This document shows positions 1 to 40,900 of a stretch of DNA of 64,000 nucleotides, piece after piece. The stretch covers positions 1,590,227 to 1,654,226 of the forward strand of contig ML677387.1 in assembly GCA_007922305.1 (NCBI GenBank). Direction: 5' to 3'. The translations under genes were made by a program, and so were the position numbers. Source of the stretch: Dermatemys mawii. Its lineage: Eukaryota; Chordata; Testudines; Dermatemydidae. A model generated the notes under the pieces. It worked only from the letters and a program-made list of their open reading frames with translations. It was not told the origin of the DNA and did no database searches. The first letter of the stretch is position 1, and each line of letters starts with the position of its first letter.

Positions 1-522
1 TTGTACTAATATCTAGAGTTCTGATATTTGATCAGTTTATCCACCTGATCATAAATTGAGAAGCCCAGAAAACCATGTTTTGGAGAGTGAAAGTTTGGAA
101 TCTAAGTTATGAATCTTTACAATATCAAGACATTTTAGATAATGAGGTTTTTATAGGCATGTATATCTCTTGCAAAAAGCGAACTAGTTAATTAGAAAAT
201 GATCAGACCAAAGGCTCTGAAAGTGACATGGCATAACAAATTGTCATCCAATTCCAAATATGTGGATTCTAGCCTTTCCCTTCACCCTTTTATTGGTGTC
301 TTTTCTGAACCCAGGCCTCTCTCCATTAGATGTATTGTCTGTAATCAGGGCTCCAGCTGGCAAAAAAAACCCTTTGAACTGACTGTTTTTTAAAAGTCTG
401 TTAAATATCAAAAGAGCAAAAAAAGTTTTGCTTTCATTACTACAGCCATTGACTTGGTACTGAACATATCCCACTAAGCTGAAATAGAAGGAATCATGTA
501 ATAGACTCCTTTCCTTCCTCAG
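1..522 (+). other. NSD3 intron (partial)
   Basis: This is the intron before the first visible NSD3 exon. It ends in a pyrimidine tract (ctcctttccttcctcag). I see no exon, RNA gene or recognisable repeat in it. Confidence 0.8.
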
Positions 523-30389
<29,867 letters not shown>

Positions 30390-33300
30390 ATTTGTTAAAA
30401 AAAAATAAACAACAAATGGCAAATAGATGATGAACTTGAAGAGACTGCTATGACACATTCAGTCTTCATCATCAGCGCCGCCTTGTTGGAACTGGGAAAG
30501 GGACCATCTAATCTTGGCAGGCGGAAGCAGTCAATGGTGTCCGTTTTTTGCGGGGGGTTTCTGTTCTTGTCCTTTTCTTACCTTACTCTTGAATGTGCTT
30601 CAGCAGTTCTTACTGTTGGAAAACAGAAACGTCTTGGCTTTCTTAAGGAGGGAAAAAAAACAATCAAAAAAAGCAAATCTTTTGGCGTTGAGAAGAATAT
30701 TGTGTTAAAATACGTTCTTTGAGTGTAGAAAGGAAAATATAGCATATTTATTTATTTAATTTTAAAGGATGTTGAGGATTCTGGTCCTGGTCAGTGAGCC
30801 TGTCTAAAAAAAAATTGAGTAACAAAACCAGTCTGGTATAATGTGTGTGTCTAGTTATTAAAAAGGGGAGAGGACCAACCCTCCCCAATCTACAAACAGC
30901 TTTGGCATAACACCATGAGGAGTGATGTGGGTTTCAGAGCAGTGGACAGTGAAATGCCTTCATTCCAGTTGCATTCATCTTTAAAGTTCTTTTGAGAAGA
31001 TGGATTTCATCTCATCATGCTTAACTTATTATGAATAATGTAAAGATTTTCACATAGGAAATTAGGAGTATTATCCACTTTTTTTTTCTTGAAGTGCTTT
31101 TTATTTCACTAGATATTTTTAACAAAAAATGGGAGGGGAAGGAATCATGGTCCCTCATTGTTAAAATGAGGGGTGTCAGCTAACAAAGGAAGCATAGAAG
31201 AGCTTAATTGTGCAATGGTCACTTTTTTGCCTTGCTTCATTTGGAGGGCAGTTTTGGGTGGAGAGGATTCATGGACAACTTAATTATCTGAACATTGCAC
31301 TACATTCATCGTAGCAAAAGCCCTAATCCCGCTTTTGCTGGAGTCATTGCGAACTTTGTCATTAACTTCAGTGGGTGCAGGATTGAGCCCTTTTCTATGT
31401 GTTTATCAGATATCGAGTATGTGCTTGTTTCATGGTGATTCTCTTAGAGCCTGATCTTTTGTTAACCTTCCTCCCAAACTTCCATTGGTTTCAAAGGGAG
31501 TTCTTGAGTGTTAAAGGAATAGGGGATCAGCCCCGTGTGTGTTTTAAAAGAGTTTTGGGGAGCTGGGGTATTTAGATTTGCAGGGGTGGGGATAAATCTC
31601 CCAATTGAATTTAAGTTCAATGGGTTTATCCAATAGCGAAAAATCAGTTCTTAAAAGCACTTCTTGAATTAACAGGGTATATATATTGGGCCTACAGTAA
31701 GGCATTCAATCTTACAAAGTACTGTGTATATCCCAGTATAATTAGCATAGTCAACTGTAATCCTTTAACTTGTAGGCAATGGCTGGTGTACTGATATTAC
31801 TGGCTAACTTTACACTAACTTTCTTCTACTGGGTGTTCTGGAGCACCCCTTTATGAAAGAAATTAATACAAGGCATGGCAGGCACATGGCAGAGAGAGAA
31901 TTTTTTATTCATTCTGAAGAACATTCAACATTGTCTCTGGGAAAATGTCTGCATAGACCTGCAGGTACATGGTGGCATCTCAGTTCCAGAAAGTGACTAA
32001 TAAAGGGGTGGAAAATCATACCATGGAGCTTTGGAATATGGCTCGCCTTTGTACCATGGTTTCCTTTTGCATTCTCAAATTATTTCTAATGCAGGGAGTG
32101 TGTCAGATTTGTACTTTTTTTCTTTTTTGTGCAATTGCAAAATTAACAAAATACACTACAGCGTTTGAAGCACTTGAAATGCCACTTCACTGACCTGGCA
32201 GCTATTCCTCTTGGAACAATTTACAGATCCTTTTCCAGTAAACTCCATTTGTTTGGGGTTTCTTGTTTTTTTACATACTACAGATCTCCCATGTGATCTT
32301 TGGGTCAGTTTATGGTTGAGTGCTGAGGGAAAATGCAGATTACTTGCCCTGTTATGGCCAATACTGAAGTGAATGTCTAAAACACTAATCTTGCTTGTAA
32401 GCAGTGCTATATTTTGGTATTTTTTTACAAAAAAAAAAAATTAAAATAGGATTTTATTTTTCTTAGCTTTTTTGTTTGTGATTTTTTTAAAAAAGCTCTT
32501 AATGGAGGGGGATTTTCACCCTTTTCTAAAATTCCAAACACAGCTCTTTCCTTGATAGTGTCCATAAAACCTGATCTGTTTACATTGTATAATAAAACAT
32601 TAGGTTTTCTGTTCCTCAGATGATTTTTGGATATAGTAAGTCAGAAAGGGCTGAACTTTGCGAATACTGTATGATGAAGTGTTCCCGTGTGCTTTCTTTT
32701 ATAGTACATCAATACTGTCCTGTCATTGATTGGGGAGGAAGGGCCATGTCAAAATGCCTTAAGCATTTGAGATGTCAACGAGCTGACAGAGGTGTCAAAA
32801 TATTAATTGCCATGTGAAATTATCAAAATATATTCTATGACATATCCGCATGTTGGACGTAACTAAGTATATGAAGGTACTCTGAAAGTTTAGCAAACCA
32901 TATAATGCTGCAAGGGTCATGGAGTCAGTTTTCACTCCTCTGCCATGTCACTTTATATCTTTTGTTTCAAAATTCTTGCTGGTTGTCCTTGCTTGTTTAA
33001 TCTTTTTACATAAGAAAACTGAAAGCAGCCAACTGCTGAGCTGAGACATGGGTCATGTGAGGACAAGGGTAGCTTTTAAATTTGTATAAACAGAGTGTAA
33101 AACTTGAATTGGTTTTCTAACTGCTGGACAGAGGGAGAATTTCCAAAGCATCAGGAAACTTTTTAGTGAAACAAGAAAACATCAGGTTGAAATAAATTGG
33201 TGATAACTGGGGACTTCTCTTTATTTAGGTGATAATTTTGTATGCAGAACACAGAATATGCTGAGAACAAATTTTAACCATGTTTTTGTATAATTACTTA

Positions 33301-35910
33301 AAGTGAATGGAAGAATAACAACTTTTGTAGTAAAGTGGAAATTTGTTGCTATAAATTTACCATAAATATTGACATTTTGATTTATCAGTATTTCTGTGTA
33401 TCTTGAGCTGTTGAATTCAACTTCCAGTGACCTGTAGGAGGAATGCAAGAGAGGGTTTCTTTGTTTGCTTGCTTGGAAGTTTTAGTCCAGAGTCCTACAA
33501 TTTGCTGCAAAGAAGAGAATGCTGTGGTGGTTTACTTCCGGGCTGGAAAATAAAATGCTCTAATTAACTGTCTATAATAATCTGGCAGCCCTTTCTTAAG
33601 TGAAGGAGGTGCCAATCACATGGGGGTTTTTCCTCTCGTTTGGATTTTTTTTGTCTGTTAGATGTTAAAATAGGGTCAAATGTTCAGCAAACACCTGACC
33701 CTAGATGATATTATTATTATGCTGGCTACACAGTAATGCAATACCTGAGCTGCCCTGCACAGATGTTTCTAGTTTACTGGAGCCCTTTTATTATAGAGTA
33801 TGCATCCTAGTTCAAATCGGAGGTTCTGTGGACCATGCCCTAAAGGTGTAAGGATTAATTACTGCAGTTTTCCGATGGTCTGTAAAATTGGCTTGTCATC
33901 TTGTCAGTAGGACACAAAAGTGGAAGGCGTTCGCAGCTCAGGACAGCTAATTGTAAGGGCAACTTTTTCTGGATGAATTTATCTTCACTACGAGAGTCTA
34001 ACATGGAGTGAAAGGATTAGAATGTTTCATTTGGCCTTTCTACTAAAAATTTGTTGTATCTTAGTTTCCAGGTGGAACTGGAAAAAGACACTTACTAGAC
34101 ATAATAGAAAGTGAACTTCTAGACGTAAAATATGTATATACTGAACTTTACAAAAAATTATCTGGGTTGGGTTAGGGAGGTGGGGTAGGGGAATGAGAAT
34201 ATCTGCCGCTGGTACGAAGTAGTCACTTTAACATTGAAACCTCTGCCTCATTGAATTCAGGGTTTAATGTACTTGAAGCTCTGCAGTTCATTATTTTTAC
34301 AGCTATTTTATTTATACATAGATAAAATATGTTATATGCAACATCAAACGTCTCTTTACCTCTCCCCCTTAACTTGAGTTAAAAATTACTTTTCACTCCC
34401 AGTGTACAGTGTATTCAAGGCAAAATGGAGAGATTTTTTAAAGCAGATGTCTCAGACTTATGTATGCTCTTAATGAGAAGTGTATTATTGCATGAGACAC
34501 CAGCAACTTTTTGATGTCCTTTACTTTATAATATTGTATCAACTCCCTCACCCCATGCCACTTATTTTTATATAGCAAAAGACATTTGCACTTATGATAC
34601 ACTCCTGAAATTCTGGATGTATTCAAGATGTCATTCAGAAAAAGAAAAAAAATGCTTGTTTCCTATTATATTCTATTCCTGAGTAGCAAACTCAGGTACT
34701 TTTACCCTAGTGAGGGTGTGAGGATTATAAAACTGAAACAGTCTGTACTTCGTAGAGGACAATATAAAAACTAAAAGGGAAAACAGATATGGATTTGCCA
34801 AAGCCATGCATTCACTGTTTGTCATGTGGTACTGATTGCATTTGTGCACAAGAGTGAGAGAGCTGCCATTTTTAATGGTGTCTTTTCTAGCTTGAAAAGC
34901 AACTATGGCCATATGTTTGATCCTCTCCCAAACATTTGTCCCATAGCCTAGCACTGGACATTTTAAGGAATTCTTGTTCACTTTTGATTTACAAACAGAC
35001 TGATGAAATACATTTGCTTCCTATTCATTAATATTGATCCGTATCTCATTTCTAGTGTCATATTTTTTTCATTTATAAGCAAACTAATCATGTTGCCACT
35101 GAAAACCAAGACCATAAATAACTCTTACAACTGGCTAGTAATAAGATTGTCTTTTTTTGTATAAGGGTATGTGCATATTTGGGGTTGCTATTAAGATTTA
35201 ACCCATTTGTACCTACACAAGTGATATTGCACAACAAACACAGATACCTACAGTTTCTGTTTTCATTTCCATGTAATCTTTATCTGTAACAATGACCTTT
35301 GTAGAGTCGTTATTTCTGTAGACTTTGTTTATCTGTAACAAACTTTGTAGATTCTGTGAAATGTTATTTTAACTAAATCACTTGAGTCTTTAATAGCAAA
35401 GCATCAATATTCACTAAAGTCAATGTCTTAGGAGTTTCTAGAACTTGGCTAGAAGCTCTTGACACTAACAAAGTAGTGTTAATTTCCCCTGGGGATGTTC
35501 CACTGGGGCATTACTGTATTATGACTTGATGTTGCTGCATAGACTTTGAGATATACAATACGGGGTGTGGGGGGAGGGTGGGGGTTGTTGTTTGGCCTAT
35601 GTTCTCTTGCATAGTGTGAAACCTGTAAAGCTGATTAACCTGTATATAGATAGCTTATTGTCAACTAGTTATAGTGTATTTAGAATTGCCTGTAATATTT
35701 TAGCTTCTTACTGAATGTTGTGATGGTAGGATCATATAATTTTTGTACATTATATTTACTGAGATGTTGCCTTTTTTATTTTACAAATACTTTGGAATTC
35801 AGATGTGTTTTTGCTTCTGTGAATTAATTTGGAAAGGTTTTTAATGACATTCCACTGATTTAAAATTTTGCTTGAGGTTGACTTCAATAAATTGTTCTGA
35901 ATGTTCCAAT
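30390..35910 (+). other. NSD3: NSD3 3' UTR
   Basis: About 5.5 kb of AT-rich sequence without a coding-like frame follows the NSD3 stop. An AATAAA at 35886-35891, followed by a T/G-rich stretch, is the best candidate for the distal polyadenylation signal. Earlier hexamers at 32591-32596 and near 33192 could be proximal sites. Mammalian NSD3 mRNAs also carry a multi-kilobase 3' UTR. The short open frames inside show no similarity I recognise. The exact end is inferred. Confidence 0.7.
35886..35891 (+). terminator. NSD3: Candidate NSD3 polyadenylation signal
   Basis: A canonical AATAAA is followed within 20-40 bases by the T-rich stretch 'gaattttttcatattg'. It is the last strong hexamer before the repeat-bearing intergenic segment; another AATAAA lies near 36013. 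Confidence 0.55.
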
Positions 35911-36777
35911 TAAGAATGTGAATTTTTTCATATTGTAACTTTCAGTCTGTGGACAGAGAACATAGATACCTCTGAACTATCTAGCTGCAACAAAAACACA
36001 CAGCAAAGTGACCAATAAACAGATACAATGAAAAATATTTGGCACCAGTGTGTGAATTCAACTGAGAATAAAAAAGTTACAAATGTGGTCTTTTTGAAAA
36101 TCTCTCTCTCGAGAGAGACCCTATATATTTATAATAAAGCCTCATTAACATGGTCACAGAGTGAAGGCCTCGAATCTATGGAAACATTCTGCAGTTTTGT
36201 TTTACAAAGCACGCCAAAAGAAACTTTGTACAACCACAAGGAACAGCTCTTACATTTATATTTCAAAGCCTCTACAGTCAACTGAGTCAGTTGCTTTGAA
36301 AATAAGTCAAGGCCTGATTCTTTCATACTTGTTCTCTGGTGCTGTCATCCTAGTTAAATGGGAACATTGATCTAGCATCTGTTTCTTAGATTTGTAGTGT
36401 ATATTTAATGTTTGTGCTTTTCTGAATTTATGTGCAACTGCTTTGTGATGTTTCATATTGATTGTCCTTTATAAAATATTGTCAGTTAACGGTTACACCA
36501 CTAACTGCTTCATATGGGACTGTAGAAGTAGGGGCAGACCAAAAACTAATGCAGTAACACTGTGAGTTCTATTGTTGCTCATTATTTGTAGCAGGTGCTT
36601 GTCTATATGTCTAAAGGAAAGATGGGTTCAGTAGGAAAGGGTTTTTGTTTGGTAATCTTGACCATTCTAAATTTCTAACTGATCTATGGATACTCTGGCA
36701 AGTGGCTTAAATGTTTCCTGATGGTCTTATTTACATAGCACCCAAAGTGTACTGGACATTTTGCAGACACTTCACAG

Positions 36778-36902
36778 GATAGGGTGACCAGATGTCTGAT
36801 TTTAAAGGAACAGTCCCAATTTTTGGGTCTTTGGCTTATATAGTCTCCTTTTACCCCATTCCTTGTCCTGATTTTTCACATTTACTGTCTGGTCACCCTA
36901 TC
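36778..36902 (-). mobile_element. MITE copy A with 15-bp perfect TIRs
   Basis: The 125-bp element begins GATAGGGTGACCAGA and ends in its exact reverse complement TCTGGTCACCCTATC. Its interior, read in reverse, aligns with the second copy 155 bp downstream. The strand is assigned relative to that second copy. The superfamily is not certain. Confidence 0.82.
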
Positions 36903-37057
36903 ATAGGAGGCAGCTTAATCTCAAAGATTTCAGCACAAAAGGGTAACACACAGCCCAGAGGCTGAAGTTCAGACTATGCTTCCTTATTAAATCTTTTATT
37001 TTTAAGCCCTTGGCTTACTGCTTGCTCTATGAGCTTTGCCAGTTACCTGTGGACATG

Positions 37058-37170
37058 AAATGACCAGACAAGAAGTGTGAAAAATCGGGGTGGGGGGTAA
37101 TAGCCTATATAAGAAAAAGCCCCCAAAATTGGGACTTTCCCTATAAAACTGGGACACCTGGTCACGCTAC
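37058..37170 (+). mobile_element. MITE copy B, opposite orientation to copy A
   Basis: It shares 'tgtgaaaaatcgggg', the TATATAAG core and 'aaaattgggactttccc' with the reverse complement of copy A, and ends in 'cacctggtcacgcta'. Its left terminus has decayed to 'aaatgaccagaca'. Confidence 0.8.
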
Positions 37171-37320
37171 TTGGGTGTATCTTTAAATCTTGCTTCACTT
37201 GCACAAATAATTATTTGGTGAATTCCCACTTCTCCCCCCTTTTTAAAAAGTAAAACATGAATCTCTCTCCCCTCGGTTAAAGACAGGGGGAGGATCTAGT
37301 GCCCCAGGGTTGTAACAGCT

Positions 37321-37420
37321 NNNNNNNNNNNNNNNNNNNNNNNNNNNNNNNNNNNNNNNNNNNNNNNNNNNNNNNNNNNNNNNNNNNNNNNNNNNNNNNN
37401 NNNNNNNNNNNNNNNNNNNN
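37321..37420. other. Assembly gap (100 N)
   Basis: Exactly 100 undetermined bases, a conventional placeholder for a gap of unknown length. It abuts a TG-rich tandem array, a likely cause of the assembly break. Any frame spanning it is meaningless. Confidence 0.99.
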
Positions 37421-37627
37421 GGGTGTGTTGTGGGTGTGTTTGCGGTGTGGGTGTGTTGTGGGTGTGTGTTGTGTTGTGTGTTGTGGGTGTGTGTTGTGTT
37501 TGCGGTGTGGGTGTGTTGTGGATGTGTTTGCGGTGTGGGTGTGTTGTGGGTGTGGGTGTGTTGTGGGTGTGTTTGCGGTGTGGGTGTGTGTTGTGGGTGT
37601 GTTGTGGGTGTGTGTGTGTTGTGTTGT
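37421..37627. repeat. TG-rich tandem array
   Basis: Irregular repeats built from 'gtgttgtgggt' and 'gtttgcggtgtgg' units, strongly purine/pyrimidine-biased and truncated on the left by the gap. It lies about 200 bp before the PLPP5 start codon. The long frames on either strand are by-products of this low-complexity sequence. Confidence 0.92.
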
Positions 37628-37960
37628 TCCTGCGGGGGTGGCTGGGGGTCCGCGGGGCTCGGGGAGGGGTTTTGTGTGACGCTCGGCGCGGGGTGCTGGT
37701 CCCGTGGGGGGCCGCAGCCGCCGACGGCGCACGGCGGAGGGCGGGCTCGGGCTGCTCCGGCTGCAGCCACGTCGGCGGGCGCGGCGGGGAGGAGCCACCG
37801 GGCCCCGGCCCGTCTCGCCGCCCGCACCATGAAGGGGCCGCGGCTGGCGGCCGAAGTGGGTGCGCGGGGCCTGCTCTTCGGGGCCTTCCTGTGAGTGGGG
37901 CGCGGCCGGGGGGTCCCCTTGGGGAGCAGCCCCCCCACACACCCCCTGTCCGGGGAAGGG
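37628..37960 (+). promoter_or_regulatory. PLPP5: PLPP5 CpG-island promoter
   Basis: The sequence becomes abruptly very GC- and CpG-rich (for example gccgccgacggcgcacggcg) and surrounds PLPP5 exon 1. I see no TATA box. This is the usual form of a housekeeping vertebrate promoter. The transcription start is not resolvable by eye. Confidence 0.75.
37829..37890 (+). CDS. PLPP5: PLPP5 exon 1 (coding part)
   Basis: It encodes [20 protein letters not shown] plus two bases of a leucine codon, with donor GTGAGT. This is the only ATG in a suitable frame within the GC-rich first exon that leads into the hydrophobic first helix. Confidence 0.9.
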
Positions 37961-40900
37961 CCGGGGAACCCCATGTAGCAGCCCCCCCCACGTAGCGCAG
38001 ATGGGGATCCCCCTGGGAAACACCCTCCCCCGTTAGGGGCAGGGCCCCCACATATAGCGCAGATGGGGATCCCCCTGGGAAACACCCTCCCCCGTTAGGG
38101 GCAGGGCCCCCACATATAGCGCAGATGGGGATCCCCCTGGGAAATGCCCTCCCCCATTAGGGGCAGGGCTGGGGAACCCAGGGGCAGGGCCCCCACATAT
38201 AATGCAGATGGGGATCCCCCTGGGAAATACCCTCCCCCATTAGGGGCAGGGCTGAGGAACCCCCCCGACCTTAGCACACAGGGGGCTCCCCCCAGGACAG
38301 CCCCCACGCTCAGTTTAGTTGATCCAGTTGGACATGGGACTGAAAGTGAATCCACTAGTTGCACTTGGGCTATCCTCTGCCAAGTGGTAACTACTGTCAC
38401 CTGGGCTGCACTATGACTGAATGATGGGACGCTCTGGAGTCAGACAGCTCTGGGGGCGTCTGTGACACCCCGAGCCAGGGGACTGGCTGGCAGCACAGAG
38501 CCTGCTTTTATGTTGTAGAGGTGAGGTTAACCCTGTAACGGTGGGGAATGCCCCATTTTCTCCCCCAGTGTAGCCAGCCTGGAGGGGTTCAGCACAGAGA
38601 TCTGTGGCTGACTTGCCTTTGGTGTTTCCTCTTCCTGGTCACTTTCAAAACAGAGGCGGTTCCCTTCATTGAGAGAGAGAGAGCTTGACTGTGTAGGAAA
38701 GTTGCCAGTTTAAATTGTTACAGTTAAACTGGTGCATGGCACTTTAAATCTGTTGAGTAGAGACTGGAAAGTTACAAACGTGGCGATATTTAAGAATGAC
38801 TCTGGATCCTGGAAATTACAGACTAGTAGGCCTCACATCGATACTCGATAAACTGACATGATGATTGAGTCGTGGGACTCATTGCCAGGGGATGTCACTG
38901 AGATGAAAAGCTTTGCAAGAGTCAGAAAGGGACTGCATAGTTATATGGATAAAAAGAATATCCAGAGTAATCATGTTAAACAGGGATATTTAACCATGTG
39001 CTTCAGGGTTTAAGCCAATCTCTAACTACACTGGTCTACAATTTTTTAGAAGTCATCTGCTTCAGAGATAAAATGTGATATTTATTATGTATTTTGATGT
39101 GCTGAATTCAAATATGACAATTAGAACAACTGATTGGCTACTGTTTCTAAGATATTTAAGTTTTTACATTTTATGTCTATGTATATTGTGTAGATAGTAG
39201 AGTTTTAATCATAAATTGTAAACCTAGGTCTTTTCATGTGTTTACGGTTGCTTTACATGATAATATTTCACCTGTCCTGTTTATGTAACACTTTAAAAAT
39301 CAGCAAAAGGGTTATATAAATAAAATGTATTATGAAACAAAAGGCAAAAAACTATTATGTACATACTTTAGTCCTCTTCAGTGTCTACTCGGCGCTTCTT
39401 GGCTTGTCTCTTGTCACTGTCCAGCAATAGTCTGCAAGCATTGATGGGCTCCATTTGCCCTGACAACGTTTCTCCATTGTTGCAATGTCCTGGTGAAATC
39501 GCTCACCGTGCTCGTCGCTCACTGCTCTGCAGTTTGGTGGAAAAAAATCTAGATGAGAGTGCAAAAAATGTATCTTTAGTGACATGTTGCAACCAAGGCT
39601 TTTGTATGCCTTGAGGAGGTTTTCCACCAACAACCTGTAGTTGTCTGCCTTGTTTTTTCCGAGAAAATGTATTGCCACTGACTGGAAGGCTTTCCGTGCC
39701 GTCTTTTCCTTGCCACGCAGTGCATGGTCAAATGCATCATCTTGAAGAAGTTCACGAATCTGAGGACCAACAAAGACACCTTCCTTTATCTTAGCTTCAC
39801 TTAACCTTGGAAATTTTCCACGGAGGTACTTGAAAGCTGCTTGTGTTTTGTCAATGGCCTTGACAAAGTTCTTCATCAGACCCAGCTTGATGTGTAAGGA
39901 TGATAACAAAATCTTCCTTGATTCAACAAGTGGTGGATGCTGAACACTTTTCCTCCCAGGCTCCAATGACTGTCGGAGTGGCCAATCTTTCTTGATGTAG
40001 TGGGAATCTCTTGCACGACTATCCCATTCGCAGAGAAAACAGCAGTACTTTGTGTATCCAGTCTGCAGACCAAGCAAGAGAGCAACAACCTTCAAATTGC
40101 CACAAAGCTGCCACTGATGTTGGTCATAGTTTATGCACCTCAAAAGTTGTTTCATGTTGTCATAGGTTTCCTTCATATGGACTGCATGACCAACTGGAAT
40201 TGATGGCAAAACATTGCCATTATGCAGCAAAACAGCTTTAAGACTCGTCTTCGATGAATCAGTGAAGAGTCTCCACTCATCTGGATCGTAAACGATGTTG
40301 AGGGCTGCCATCACACCATCGATGTTGTTGCAGGCTACAAGATCACCTTCCATGAAGAAGAATGGGACAAGATCCTTTTGACGGTCACGGAACATGGAAA
40401 CCCTAACATCACCTGCCAGGAGATTCCACTGCTGTAGTCTGGAGCCCAACAGCTCTGCCTTACTCTTGGGTAGTTCCAAATCCCTGACAAGGTCATTCAG
40501 TTCAGCGTGTGTTATGAGGTGTGGTTCAGAGGAGGAGGATGGAGAAAATGTGGGTCCTGTGACATTGATGGTTCAGGACCAGAAGTTTCATCCTCTTCCT
40601 CGTCTGACTCAAGTGAGAATGATTCTGGTGCATCAGGAACCGGCAGTCCTTCTCCGTGGGGTATTGGGCGTATAGCTGATGGAATGTTTGGATAATGCAC
40701 AGTCCACTTGTTCTTCTTTGACACACGTTTCCCAACTGGAGGCACCATGCAGAAGTAACAATTGCTGGTATGATCTGTTGGCTCTCTCCAAATCATTGGC
40801 GCTGCAAAAGGCATAGATTTCCTTTTCCTGTTCAACCCCTGGCGAAGATTTGTTGCACAAGTGTTGCAGCATATGTGTGGGGCCCACCTCTTGTCCTGAT

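Larger units (their letters stand above)
35911..37320. other. NSD3-PLPP5 intergenic segment
   Basis: A short intergenic stretch. It holds two inverted copies of one MITE (36778-36902 and 37058-37170). The remaining sequence, including the open frames near 36028-36370, shows no recognisable gene. Confidence 0.7.

Noticed and set aside
36028..36370. Small open frames after the NSD3 poly(A) signal as a separate gene
   Set aside because: They are short and overlapping on both strands, with no domain, promoter or splice evidence.
37243..38085. Long open frames of 248-280 codons on the minus strand (and matching plus-strand frames) through the TG array and gap
   Set aside because: They run through 100 Ns and simple repeats and encode only Thr/His/Pro or Cys/Val/Gly low-complexity peptide; they are artefacts of GC-rich repeat sequence.
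37985..38263. Regularly spaced repeats resembling a CRISPR array
   Set aside because: The copies are directly adjacent 62-bp units with no unique spacers, in vertebrate intron sequence; this is a minisatellite.
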